DNA from: Diadema setosum
Lineage: Eukaryota; Echinodermata; Echinoidea; Diadematoida; Diadematidae
DNA length: 64,000 nt
Assembly: GCF_964275005.1 (NCBI RefSeq)
Contig: NC_092685.1
Coordinates: forward strand, 12,874,571-12,938,570
Direction of reading: 5' to 3'
Positions 1-11,223 of the stretch are shown in pieces. The notes below the pieces were generated by a model. It had not been told where the DNA came from and searched no databases. It was given only the letters and a program-made list of their open reading frames with translations. Positions within the stretch are counted from its first letter, which is position 1. Every line of letters starts with the position of its first letter. A program made the position numbers and the translations under genes.

Positions 1-287
1 GACGAAATAATAGATGGTCCATGATGATATATATGATGATCGGCAACAGTTCGAAAATGTGAATTTCCCTGTGCTGCTCAACTACTCGATGAGTTGCCCG
101 CCAGCATTTTGTGAAATATCATCAAACAAACGAGAACTGTGGTCAAGAGCTGTAATCACTTTTTGATAACAAAACCAAAACTATGAACATTGAAAGAAAT
201 GACTTGAACTTCCAATGACTCTTCTTGCTTGAATCGTACTCAAGTACTTCACAATATATGACGATTTGTACGAGACGTGTGCCATTG
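1..287. other. unannotated sequence upstream of the transporter exons
   Basis: I see no exon with splice signals here. The missing N-terminal exons of the transporter gene that starts at 1027 would have to lie here or, more likely, left of the window. Confidence 0.5.
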
Positions 288-659
288 TTAAAGGGATGGT
301 ATGGTTTTGGTTGAAATGGGGATTCAGATTCATATATAACTAATTGATCGATTAGAAACCACTTATGAAATGTTGAAGAACATACAATTCTAAGAGGCAT
401 TCAAAGTTAATTTGATAAGATTCCTTTTTTGAAATGGCTGAAAATAAAGTAAAACAAAAGTGTCCTCATAAAAGCTGGGCCCCACCTTTTATTGGAACCT
501 CTTTATTCTTGGATACCTCAGTCATTTCAGAACCAATTTTCATCAAATAAAAACTTTGAATTTCCCCCTGAATTGTATGCTCTTTCATATTTCATAAGAG
601 GTTTTTCATGATCTCACAAAAAAGTTGGAAACTTGAAGCCCCATCTCAACCAAAATTAA
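288..659. mobile_element. family-B MITE, copy 1 (right end truncated)
   Basis: It begins with TTAA followed by AGGGATGG, a terminus shared with the copies at 6029, 34963 and 35364. The interior carries the family's two inverted landmarks: a phrase around GAAATGGCTGA near 433, and its complement around TCAGTCATTTCAG near 520. The right end stops at an ACCAAAA motif where the family-A element begins, so the last dozen or so bases of the expected terminus are missing. It has no coding capacity. TTAA target sites point to a piggyBac- or Kolobok-type transposase supplied in trans, which is an inference. Confidence 0.75.
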
Positions 660-1026
660 AGGGGATGGCTAGTAACTGATCAGTGAGAATCAGTGGGAAT
701 GCTTAGGGATGATTGTTCCAATTCTTGTGGGATTTATTTAAGAGTAGATTATATATCTATTGTTATGTGAAAATTATTTGCTTCAAAACGGTCTCATATT
801 CAAGTAATGTGCAGTTTAATGCCCCGTCACTGTACAGGCATGCTAACCTTGAAACATTAAACTGCAAATTACATGTACTTGAATATGAGACCATTCTGAA
901 GCAAACAATTTTCACACAATAATAGACATATAATGTACTCTTAAATGAATCCCACGAGGATTGGAACAATCATCCCCCAACATTCCCACTGATTTCCACT
1001 GATCAGTTACTAGCCATCCCCTTTAA
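656..1026. mobile_element. family-A MITE, copy 1 (long hairpin)
   Basis: Both ends read TTAAAGGGGATGGCTAG and its complement. The terminal repeats continue through ACTGATCAGTG, CAGTGGGAAT and a TTGTTCCAAT block, so almost the whole 371 bp folds on itself, with a short asymmetric centre near 820-850. Related copies are at 6761-7122 and 62419-62573. It has no coding capacity. It abuts the first recognisable exon of the transporter gene exactly. Confidence 0.85.
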
Positions 1027-1088
1027 ATGTCACGCCGTGTATGCCGATATGAGCCAGGCGGCTCCATTCCTGTTCGGACTATACGCAG
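1027..1088 (+). CDS. SLC51A-like: organic solute transporter alpha-like, partial gene, exon with uncertain 5' edge
   Basis: This short exon ends at a GCAG|GTATGC donor. Its reading frame leaves two bases that combine with the first base of the next exon (1361) to make an Arg codon. That phase match is the main support. It encodes the Pro/Arg-rich stretch VCRYEPGGSIPVRTIR, which sits where vertebrate OST-alpha has its Cys/Pro/Arg loop before a membrane helix. The 5' edge is unclear: an in-frame TAA at the MITE border lies directly before the ATG at 1027. A real acceptor would therefore have to be inside the exon, for example after TATGAG at 1053, unless the ATG is a start or the gene is damaged here. 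Confidence 0.5.
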
Positions 1089-1360
1089 GTATGCATTCGA
1101 CCTCTAATGATTTGGTGTTATTTCTAATATTTCACATCCTTATAGCTTTATATAGAAACATACTTGCATGGACCAAATAGTGCAAGGAAATGCATGAAGT
1201 GAGCAGTGATTCGATATATAAACTGACTTAAAAGAACACACATGTACAAAATTACTCACACACGATACATCACCCACAGTATCATTTTGTGTGTTTTACC
1301 TTTTCATGCTGTAACCCTTGCTATCTCTTCTATTCGTTTTGTGTTGTTTCGTTTCACCAG

Positions 1361-1484
1361 ATATACACTTCCAAAGTTTGTCAAAACTATTCGAGGGCTG
1401 GTTCTCCAGATTGCCATCATTAAACCCTTGTTCTACTTCCTTGGCGCCATTTTGTGGCTCAACGGAACCTACATTCCAGGCGAC
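1361..1484 (+). CDS. SLC51A-like: organic solute transporter alpha-like, membrane-helix exon
   Basis: The exon lies between a TTTCACCAG acceptor and a GAC|GTGAGT donor. It encodes a basic loop, then the hydrophobic helix QIAIIKPLFYFLGAILWL, then NGTYIPGD. This lines up with the vertebrate OST-alpha segment containing QYAFLKITLTLVGLFL and GIYDPAD. The family (Solute_trans_a; OST-alpha/TMEM184) comprises seven-helix membrane proteins. OST-alpha pairs with OST-beta for facilitated efflux of bile acids, steroids and related organic solutes at basolateral membranes. The family assignment is by recognition. The substrate in this animal is unknown. Confidence 0.8.
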
Positions 1485-2957
1485 GTGAGTGATCTCTGAC
1501 ACACACCATACATACAAAACATTTCCTTCTCTTTTACCAGAAGATACGAGCATGGAAAAGATATTAATTGGAATAGAAGATTTCTTTTATGCACGAAAGT
1601 AGGCTCCATCACTGAGCTAAAGTTATAGGTGTTGGAATGATTTATAATTAATCACACGGTTTATTGCGCTCTTATACGCAGAGAACTTTGGGTAGAAATA
1701 AATCACAAGTTGGGTAGAAATAAATCACAAGTTTCGATTTTGTTACTGATTCCTTGTTGTGGTCAGTGGATAAGACCACGGATTATCCATCGTGAGTTTC
1801 CTGAAAGTACACTTTTGTATTTCCTAATTGGCTACTTGCAATAAATCTAAACAACACAACCAAATAGTTCTCTTTGTCCAAACACTCTTTGCAACTCTCG
1901 TCTTATTCTTTTTTTGTTTGTTTTTTGTTTTTTGTTCCTCCACTTAATGGATCCCTTGAAAGATTAATGAGATTCATACTTTCCAAACGGCAATTTTTAT
2001 GCACAAATACACGTTCAACCAACCGTCGGTGCTCAATGATTTCCTAATTCCTATTTTCAATAATTCATTGATTCCTACCCAATTCGCCATTCATCCGATT
2101 ATCATCTCAAGAATTGTTTTGGCACAAAAATCCTTAAAACATCATGGCCCTGATATTTGGAATTTTTACCCGATAACCTTTTGAAAATTATTCAAAAGAC
2201 GGCTTAGAGAAATGATGTTTAACTCAATATGTGACAGAATGTTAGAGCATGTTGCTTTTTATCTGGGGTCATTCACTCTGTAGTTAAAGTAAGGGCTCCG
2301 AACTGAACGTACACAACAAACATGAACATTATCACGTATTCATAACTCATTTCCACGCAAACGCTTCACATTTTGTACAATGCACCGGGGCACTTTCTTC
2401 TTCTTTTTTTCTTCTTTTTTTCCCTCCTCATTCTTCCCCCCCCCCCTCTCTCTCTCTCTTTATCGCCACTCAGTGAGTGGTGACTTGAATATTATAATTA
2501 TTCTTAGTATGTCGTATTATTTAGACAATCATTTCTGAGGCCATTATCCTCGCCAAGCTTTCGCTTATGATGATGGTCTCCTGTATTTCTGTTACATCCA
2601 GAGTTGCTTAATTTGTCTTTTGAACGACAGATACACGGGATCCTATGTTTGCTTAATCATATTGAATGAAATTCATTCCTTCTTTAGAGCGTATATCGGA
2701 TTCATCAGCGTACAATAATCGTTGCAGATTCAAATATGACTAAAACTACGATACTACTTCATCGCAGGAACAGGCACCTCTGTGCAATTTACCAGCAGAT
2801 TATTATGATAGCACCTGAAATGAATGTAGACGTAGACCATATCTTTATGACGCTGAGTAAAAATTATGCATAAACGAACACGTTATTCATTATTGTTCAC
2901 AGCTCTGTTCCATGTCCGGGAGTCATAGTATCTGGAATATATTTAATTCCTTGACAG
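1485..2957 (+). other. intron of the transporter gene
   Basis: This intron of about 1.47 kb runs from GTGAGT to TTGACAG. It contains a 22-bp direct duplication at 1688-1731 (unit GGGTAGAAATAAATCACAAG plus two bases) and a T-rich stretch near 1908-1940. At 2397-2460 there is a T/C tract ending in an 11-base C run followed by (CT)n. I see no other gene in it. Confidence 0.75.
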
Positions 2958-3210
2958 TTTTCCAGCACCGGTACATACCTCTGGTTCAACGTCATCTACA
3001 TTGTCTCCACGCTGTTCGCTCTCAATGGCATCATCATTTTCTACAAGCTGTCGCGCGAGCCACTGAAGGAGTTTAACCTCACGCCCAAGTTCCTCACCGT
3101 GCAGTTCACACTCATCCTCACCAACGTCCAGTCGTTCACCATTGGTCTGTGCGCCATCACCGGCAAAGTGGCGTGCACGCCGCCTTTCCATCCAGGCCTG
3201 AGGGCGTTGT
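2958..3210 (+). CDS. SLC51A-like: organic solute transporter alpha-like, core exon (two helices)
   Basis: The exon is bounded by TTGACAG and T|GTGAGT, entered in phase 0 and left in phase 1. It encodes two membrane helices, LWFNVIYIVSTLFALNGI and FTLILTNVQSFTIGLCAI, separated by the charged loop KLSREPLKEFNLTPKF. It then reaches the family landmark GKVACTPPF, which corresponds to GQIACSPPY in vertebrate OST-alpha. Codons are GC-rich at third positions, in contrast to the surrounding AT-rich DNA. This exon and the next give the firmest identification in the gene. Confidence 0.9.
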
Positions 3211-3222
3211 GTGAGTATACTG

Positions 3223-3910
3223 TACAGTATGTCCCCCCCCCCCCCCCCAAAAAAAAAAAAAAAAACCCACAAAACAAAAAACAAAAACAAAAACAGAAAC
3301 AGGAACAAAACAAAAAAACAAAACAAAAAACAAAAACAAAAACAAAAAACAAAACAAAACAACCCCCCAAAAACAACAAAACAAAAACAAAACAAAACAA
3401 AACAAAACAACAACAACCCCCCCCCCCAAAAAAAAAAAAAAAAAAAAAAAAAAACATTACAATGGGATTTTCGCATCGATACTTTCCAATGTGATTAATC
3501 CGTCTGCATGCCGTTTCAGGGTCTTAGAATATAACATCTTAGCTATATTTTGCTGAAAACCCCATACAATTTCGTTAAGTGGTCACAGAGAAATGTGGAT
3601 CGTTGTAAAACAGGTCATGGGTCTGATTCTACCAAGTTTAGCACTTGGATTTTCTTGGAACTGCATGCGTGAACACAATGGACAGAACTTGGAAGGAAGG
3701 GATTCCTGACATGCTCTACAAAATTCCTCATTTCTCTTTGACCACAGAAGCAAATCGAATGTTTGTTTGTTTGTTTGTTTGTTGTTGTTGTTTTTTTTTT
3801 TGCAAAATGTGGGTAGTAAGTTACAGTGTAAAACCCTGAAATTGTATTTGGTTTGATTTACTATTTTTAAAGTTATTGGTTGTATTTGTTTTTGGGGGGG
3901 ACATACGGTA
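3223..3910. mobile_element. family-F mariner-like MITE, copy 1, with expanded C/A tracts
   Basis: The left end reads TACAGTATGTCCC followed by C and A runs. The right end reads T runs, then GGGGGGACATACGGTA, so the termini are inverted repeats bounded by TA, as in Tc1/mariner elements. The body from about 3573 to 3870 closely matches 44221-44500 in the second copy. The left third has expanded into about 230 bp of homopolymer C, homopolymer A and CAAAA-type repeats (3234-3454). It lies in a transporter-gene intron, starting 12 bp after the splice donor. Confidence 0.8.
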
Positions 3911-4694
3911 CTGCCTATCAGATTCCCTTTGTACCTTTCTAGTTGTGTACCTTTCTAGTACCCCTCTTCTTAACCGGTGAGCCTCGAAGTTCTCTCAGGT
4001 GGGCCTCGATGTCGCCCCTCCCCTCCCCCTCCCCCTCCCCCCCCCCCCCAAAAAAAAAAGAAGATAAATAAATGTTTGAAAATAAGGATTCTTTTGGAGA
4101 ATAGTAAATCTAATCTACTATTTCCTTCTCAATTTTTGAACTTTCAAAATGCTCAAAGGGAAACTGTGCTTGATCAGTATTCATCGTCTACCATTCTTAC
4201 TTTCGCAATTGCGAACTATCAACTAAATCTTGTCATGACGACATAATGAGATACTGCTAGATCCCTCTGAGTCCTACAAAGACATTCGTATCACTCAGAA
4301 TCAGAAGAATCTCGTTGAATGTTAAGAGGTCAAGGAGTTTCCGAAAACCACAAAATGTTGTATTTGGGGATTTTTTAGATCCTTTTAACTTTTGTCAATA
4401 ATCTGAAGAATGCATTTGACCTCACATATTAATTTCTCTTGTAGAGAGTAGAGGAACTAGGAGTTCTGAAATATGAAGGTGGAAACATATTAATTATCCA
4501 TAATATACTGTATATACCCAGGAGTTTATCAAACTATGGTACACGATATATACCTACTCCGATACTTCGGCACAGCAGGGCCACGGGAAACTCAGTTAAC
4601 ACAGTGATGAATCGTCCGAATTGTTATCCTGGGGCAATGAAAGAGTACTAGTATAACACTCTTGTCGTACCGTTTGTTTTTGACAATGCTGCAG
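3911..4694 (+). other. remainder of the transporter intron, with a C-run/A-run junction
   Basis: The intron ends at GCTGCAG. At 4014-4060 it has a CCCCT repeat passing into a C run and then an A run followed by GAAG, the same kind of junction seen in the family-F terminus. I recognise no gene in it. Confidence 0.7.
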
Positions 4695-5227
4695 ACATTG
4701 ACAACATGCTGAACATCATTGAAATGTTCCTCTTCAACGTTTTCGCCACTGCGTGGTACCGGCGTCTAAAGGGAAACATTGGGCAAGAACAGCTAGAGGA
4801 GCGCCTTTCCTACTCGCGACTCGGGAATAGTTCCTTCCGAAGCGGCGACCACGCCGTCCACATCCCGCTCGGTGACGAGAACGATAACAAGCCCGTCGTA
4901 GGAGGCGACTCGTCGCTATACAAACTGAGTCTGGACAGCGGCTGTCAGAAACAAAATGGCAGTGAAGGAATGAAAATCGCGACCCATAACGATCAGAATG
5001 CGATTTGGAAGCCGCACGAAAACGAGCAGACACAACCGTTCCTCCACGTGGTTGCTTCCCAGCCGAATGGAGATCTCAACTACAACGTAGCCGCTGAGCC
5101 GGCTTTGAATCACGCCAATCGACTGCCTCAGGGCGACACATCCGGAGAACATGTTGAATGTTCCTCTGTCAAATCCGGGTCACACCTTTGGAGTGGTTCC
5201 GGGTCGGATCGTGAAACTGATGTTTAG
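4695..5227 (+). CDS. SLC51A-like: organic solute transporter alpha-like, terminal exon with last helix and long cytosolic tail
   Basis: The acceptor GCTGCAG joins in phase, completing a Tyr codon, so the join reads ...ALYIDNMLNIIEMFLF. The last membrane helix is followed by AWYRRLKGNIGQE, matching MYYRRKDHKVGYE of vertebrate OST-alpha. This exon alone supplies 176 residues. The tail after the helix is about 145-150 residues: polar, rich in Asn, Gln, Ser and Asp, and without a recognised domain. Vertebrate OST-alpha tails are only a few dozen residues. The stop is TAG at 5225-5227. There is no perfect AATAAA in the first kilobase after the stop. Confidence 0.9.
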
Positions 5228-6028
5228 GACAGAATGTGTCTTTGACGCAACACAGACATTCCGTATTCCAAAGATAATATTTTGTTCGTTATTTTATGTC
5301 CGTCTGGCGATTTGACTCGTAGGAGGTGTGTGTCATAATAATGACATCGACAATGAAAATATCATTCTCTGTCCTATTATCTGATCCTCTTGTTATTGAA
5401 TTGGGTTTCCGAGTTCTTTAGATTGGGTCTCCTTCGATATTCATATCTTTTTCTTTTTCTAATTTCGGATTCAAATCAATCCATCATGATGCTCTTGATC
5501 AATTCAGTATGATATTTCTACAATTCAACAAGTATATACACATTGATTTTTTTGTTTGTTTGTTTTCTCGGCTGGTATGTTGCTTTCTTTTTCGATTGCA
5601 AGATTCAATTCAAGCATAATTATATGAATTCCTTCGCTAGGCGTTACTTAAATCATCATGCTAGTCTCTTTCTTATCGCTTTTAGTGTTTTCCTATCATT
5701 TGCCCTTTTACGAAAATGAAAGGAATCATCCGTCACTGGTTCATGTATCATCATTTCTCGTCTGCTATGTCTCGTCTATACCATTATCGATGATTGTTTT
5801 CCACAGTCGAGTATACAGTGATTGACATTCTTGATGCTTAATTGATTCCTCTAACAAGATGCAGAATAATTAGTTACGAGTCAACATGTTATGTGCAATT
5901 TGTCAAGCAACAAACGTGTTTTGATCCTTTACTGAGCTTGTTAGGAAAGCCGAAGTGTGTGCTGGAATAGCAACACTACGTTAAAGATATCTCGAGTTGA
6001 AAATTCATGGAAAGGCAATGTGATATAA
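5228..6028 (+). other. 3' flank or untranslated region of the transporter gene
   Basis: It is AT-rich with T-rich runs and no coding signal. It may be a long 3' UTR, but no clear polyadenylation site is visible. Confidence 0.4.
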
Positions 6029-6418
6029 TTAAAGGGTGTGTACAGTTCTGGTCGAGGTGAGGATTGAGCTTTTAACGTTTTGCGAGATATTCAGAAACCA
6101 CTCTATGAGATGTCAAAGAGCATGCAGTTCTAAGGGGTATCAAAAGTTTATTCGATGAAAATCGGTTTTGAAATGGCTGAGATATCCAAAAACAAGGTGA
6201 AACAAAGAGATCCTAATTAAGTTGTGGCATGTCGCCTTTTATTATTAGCACTTTTTTGGATATCTCAGCCATTTAAAAACCAATTTTCATCAAATAAACG
6301 TTGATTTCTCCTTAAAATTACATGCTCTTTCATATTTCATAAGAGGCTTTTTATATCTCACTTAGGAATGTTCAAAATATGAATCCCCACCTCAACCAGT
6401 ACTGTACAGTCCCTTTAA
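6029..6418. mobile_element. family-B MITE, copy 2 (both ends intact)
   Basis: TTAA flanks both sides. The left terminus AAAGGG and the right terminus CCCTTTAA are inverted. Inside, GGCTGAGATATCCAAAAA near 6174 pairs with TTTTTGGATATCTCAGCC near 6252. The 390-bp length and order match the other family-B copies. It has no ORF. Confidence 0.85.
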
Positions 6419-6760
6419 TAAGTCGCGGACGTGTTTCATAATGAACCTAGTCTACATCACACACCTTTGGCTTTGCATGATATGATTCAGTATGACGCGA
6501 GTCAATATAACATCGCATGCCATAATTTACAGTGGTTATATATTTGTGTGATACTGAACTTCCCCTTTAAGAATAAAAACGCATAACGTTACCGTGATGA
6601 TTCAACATATTGAACGATGCAGTCGTCTCATTCTGTACCGATAAGGTCCAAACTGGAAGGTGATTCAATTCCTGTATGAGATGATTTATTCCCAAGCTAT
6701 GGGGTCATCAAACTTATGCAATTGAGCTAGTGTGAAGTTCACGGTGTTTCTAGAAACACC

Positions 6761-7122
6761 AGGGGATGGCTAGTAACTGATCAGTGGGAATCAGTGGGAA
6801 TGTTGGGGGATGATTGTTCCAATCCTTTTGGGATTCATTTAAGAGTACATTATATATCTATTGTTGTGTGAAAATTATTTCCTTCAGAATGGTCTCAAAT
6901 TCAAGTAATGTGCACTTTAATGTTTCCAGGTTAGCATGCCTGTAACAGTGATGGGGCATTAAACTGCACAGTACATGTATATGAGACCGTTATAAAGCAA
7001 ATAATTTTCACACAACAATGGATATATAATGTACTCTTAAATGAATCCCACAAGAATTGGAACAATCATCTCCCAACATTCCCACTGATTCCCACTGATC
7101 GGTTACTAGCCATCCCCTTTAA
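6761..7122. mobile_element. family-A MITE, copy 2
   Basis: It carries AGGGGATGGCTAGTAACTG on the left and the complementary terminus on the right, with the same GAATGGTCTC and ATGAGACC inner landmarks as copy 1. The right end has a TTTAAA border. The left end lacks a clean TTAA. Confidence 0.85.
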
Positions 7123-8794
7123 AGAAAAAAAAACCACAGAACAGTGACCATTTCGCTAATTATTTGTAAAGTGAAATGTTACATAAAGATAAAGAGCATG
7201 CTAGTGATAATAAATTGTTCCTATACAACAATTAGATGCAGCGGATAGGTCATTGTTTTCTGCAACGGTATCACTAAGATAAGCTACCGAATGTGTGAGC
7301 TATTTTCATGTCCATTGCTATTAACATGTTGTCGTAATGTGTTTTTCCTTCAAAAGTTTTCTGTCCATTTTAGAACCGTCTGTAGAACACGCAATCAAGC
7401 GCACCAATTATCTCTGGTTCACAATTTCTTTATTTTCATCATTCTCGTGCATGGAAACTTGCTAATTTCATTTCTATCATTGTAGCCATGTCCCATACAG
7501 ACTAACTGTTCTGTTTTTTCTCTCCTTGTTGTTGAAAAACAAAGAGGCTTCGATTTATTTATTCTGAAATAGATTTCAGATGTTTGAAGAGGTTTATGGA
7601 TCGTCCAGTTCGTAGTTGTATTCAAGTCCCAAGTGCCTTATAGAACGCCAGCGTGGCCATGCTGACAGCCTATACCCGTGTATACGCGTATCCGAATGAA
7701 ATTAAATATATTTGATTAGACCAATGGTTACTCAGATACACTTGTGGAAAGCTTCAGATGAACTTCATGAATATTGACGCTCAATTTTTATTCGTCAGCA
7801 TTATTCTCAGTTTGTGTCATAATAATGGTGTTCTCTAACCAGGGTAGCCTCTTCATTGTTGCCACTGCTCTGTCAGATGGTCATTTATACAGGACTGAAG
7901 TAAAAGAAACAAATCTTCAAATTTCACTTTCCATGAACTAAATGCAGTAAAAGAGTTGATTTCATATGTAGTTATGACCTATTCAAACACACAGACATTC
8001 ATCTTAGCTAGGAAAGTGTGTATGTATTCACTAATCAGTGATTCCATTAGCGACACATGTAGCTGCGGCAAAACTTCAAAACTTCTCAAATGTCCGTCAT
8101 AATTTCCACAGTGGCATTACGTATACGATGTGTATAATATCATAGTCACAAACAGCGACATATTATAGTACATACATTCCATGACTTATATCTTTGCATT
8201 TTCGTATAATGTATACGCGAACCAGAATAACTATGCCTTGCTATGTCCCATTTGTGCCCTAATAAAGAAACTATGACGAAAACACTCGATTTGTCTTTGA
8301 ATGTTTCATTTCAGTACACCACTTGGGGCAGTCTAAAGAAAGAATAAACGGGATTGATAATAAAAATGATATACATGAAAACATAATAAGCAGCCTTTAC
8401 CCAGTTCGACCCTTCTCTCCCGCCTCTCACATAAAGAATAAATGTGTTTATTAACACTTTCAGTCCCAAGGGCCTCTCTGTTTTTGTACAACGTCAAAAG
8501 GATTTTAGGCTGATGTTACTGAGTGGGCTACTTGATGCTGATGGCTGCATAGACATATTTTAAAAATCGGTAACACTGTTACAATATTTAGTATGGGGTC
8601 CATACATCACAATGGTATAAGCCAGTTCGGAGTTAGCTCATGGGCACATTGGTACGAATGACCTTTCTTTTTTCTCAGTTGGTTAGGGGCACTTCACTCG
8701 TTTTCATACACCTGACATATGCATATAAGTTTTACGTAACAATTTATGGGATTCATCAATCCTGTTCAAACAAAGAATAAACTTGCGAAGACTA
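7123..8794. other. intergenic, nothing recognised
   Basis: It is AT-rich, with no coding pattern, splice-flanked exon or long repeat. A phrase near 8618-8650 (complement CTCCGAACTGGCTTA) recurs near 10211, so the end of this stretch may hold a repeat fragment. Confidence 0.5.
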
Positions 8795-9939
8795 AGACCC
8801 CGTTTACAGTGCGAGGCTCGGCCGCGGCCGAGCCGCGGCCGAGCCCAGCCCCGCTTGAGTGTAAACGCGCAAAAGGCCAAATGCGAGGCCAAAATTGGCC
8901 TCGCATTTGGCCTCGCTCTGGAGGTGGTCTCGGCCGCGGCCGAGCCGCGGCCGAGCCCTGCCTCTTCTTGGTGTAAACGCAAACTGGGCCAAATGCGCGG
9001 CCAATTGCGCGGCCAATTTTAGTCTGGCTTCCAAACCCTCTGCCTGTATCTTTCGCTATTCAGGATATCAACCCCCTCAACGTCGAAAACTAGTATAGTT
9101 TAAGGTGGTTTTGTCCTGCAAAGGATTTTTTTTTTCCTTCGGCAAAGGCCTTTACCCGAACGGCGACTTCGTCGCCACGGAATTCATTTGGCAAAGGGTC
9201 TGAAAACCAGACAATACCAAATTGCGTTTGTTTACAAGCAGAGCGCCACTACGACAAAATATTGAAAGGTTTGAATCAAAAGCGCGGCCGAGCCCAGCAG
9301 TGTAAACGGACAAAATTGCGAGGCTCGGCCGCGCAATTATGACCCCGTTTACAGTGCGGGGCCGGGCTCGGCCGCGGCTCGGCCGCGGCCGAGCCCGGCC
9401 TCAATTGCGCGGCCGATCGCAATTTTGTCCGTTTACACTGCTGTGCTCGGCCGCGCTTTCGATTCAAACCTTTCATTATTTGGTCGTAGTGGCGCTCTGC
9501 TTGTAAACTAACGCAATTTGGTATTGTCTGGTTTTCAGACCCTTTGCCAAATGAATTCCGTGGCGACGAAGTCGCCGTTCGGGCAAAGGCCTTTGCCGTA
9601 GGAAAAAATCCTTTGCTGGACAAAACCACCTTAAACTATACTAGTTTTCGACGTTGAGGGGGTTAATATCCTGAACAGCGAAAGACACAGGCAGAGGGTT
9701 TGGAAGCCAGACTAAAACTGGCCGCGCAATTGGCCGCGCATTTGGCCCAGTTTGCGTTTACACCAAGAAAAGGCCGGGCTCGGCCGCGGCTCGGCCGCGG
9801 CCGAGACCACCTCCAGAGCGAGGCCAAATGCGAGGCCAATTTGGGCCTCGCATTTGGCCTTTTGCGCGTTTACACTGAAGCGGGGCTGGACTCGGCCGCG
9901 GCCGAGCCGCGGCCGAGCCTCGCACTGTAAACGGGGTCT
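8795..9939. mobile_element. 1.15-kb CpG-rich giant palindrome (foldback element)
   Basis: The left end AGACCCCGTTTACAGTGCG and its exact complement at the right end bound two arms of about 560 bp each that are nearly identical when inverted, centred near 9367. Each arm carries several GTTTACA/TGTAAAC motifs, blocks of GGCTCGGCCGCGGCCGAGCC, and a unique stretch (left 9060-9290, right 9440-9680). The centre is asymmetric, with an extra copy of the terminal motif near 9343. A further terminal-like motif, GACTGTAAACGGGGTCC, follows at 9950-9966. The repeated GTTTACA-type termini suggest a foldback or hAT-like DNA element. Short translations across it are palindrome artefacts. Confidence 0.8.
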
Positions 9940-10059
9940 ATAGAGGCCGGACTGTAAACGGGGTCCAGATGAGCAGAATGATCACACTTGAGAAAGCATT
10001 CATTTCATTATTTGGCATTGGATGTATTGACAATCTCTTTTTATTGATATTGCCAAATA

Positions 10060-11159
10060 CCACGTTTGCTGTCAGGTGGATGTGCTGGCAAGCGGCATTT
10101 ATAAGGATTACATGAATAATCATTACATCACAGATGCTTATCCGAATGAATTTAAAAACCAACATGCATGTTGGTCCGAATGACCTTGTTTCTGCTCATG
10201 CGCAAAGTGGAACTCCGAACTGGCTTATTGCCAGCATACATATCATATACAAAATAGATTTCACACAGTTACTCTCTCTTAAGTTCGAGGTTATTCAAAT
10301 TGATATTACTGTTCGAGAATATTAATTGTTTTGATAGCGATGTCATGGACACTGAGACAAAATGTCTTTTGTTTTGTCAAGGAGGTTCAAGAGAATGGAG
10401 TCACAACTGTGGTATTTCCTTTGAAGTCACGTTTGATGCCGCCACTCGAAAGTATTTGAAGCATGTGGCAAACTGGATCTGCCGCGCAGATAGGAAGACA
10501 ATTGATTCATGTCTCATTGCATAATCATCAGCCACTTTCTAACGAAAATATGTCTTTGTGATGGTAATTACTTTTCGCCATCCCTACTTATAAAAGATAG
10601 GTGGTATATACTGGTAAAGACACGGGGATGCACGAATAGAAATTGCGCAAAAAATGATGAAATGAAAATGAAAATTACTCGACTGGCCGTGCCCGGCCAC
10701 TAATCTGATATATCTATTAATATTTAATTAATTAATATTAATTATACTCGAAGATTATTCCATATCAGTTTTATTTGGAGGAATCAAGTGGAAAAGCGAT
10801 AAAACCGGCTTTCCAGGAGGGTACAGTTTTAAACACTTTCACATGATACAGCTCTGATTTACACTTTTGCACATATTTCTTGAAGGGATTGACCTTTGTT
10901 TAATGAGCTTTATCATTAAGTGAGATTTCGTTTCATTTAATAGATAAACAAGCAAAATATAGCCAACATTAAGTTAACGTTCAAAATGAATCTTGCTCAG
11001 CAAGACGGCGGCATCAAACCCCGTCACCAAAGGCACAGATGCACCTGTGGAATTCGTTTGTACATCAATAGAAAAGTGACAACTGTTTGAATAATTACAG
11101 CCAGTTGGAACTCCATCTCTTAAACCTCCTTGGTTTTGTGTAGCCGTTATATTTTTCGT

Positions 11160-11223
<64 letters not shown>

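Noticed and set aside
2943-3476. Long minus-strand open frames of Phe, Cys and Gly runs opposite the transporter exon
   Set aside because: They are translations of the C/A homopolymer tract plus the antisense of a well-supported exon.
8704-9930. Several Arg/Ala/Pro-rich open frames on both strands
   Set aside because: They mirror one another because the DNA is a CpG-rich palindrome. No start, splice or domain evidence supports them.
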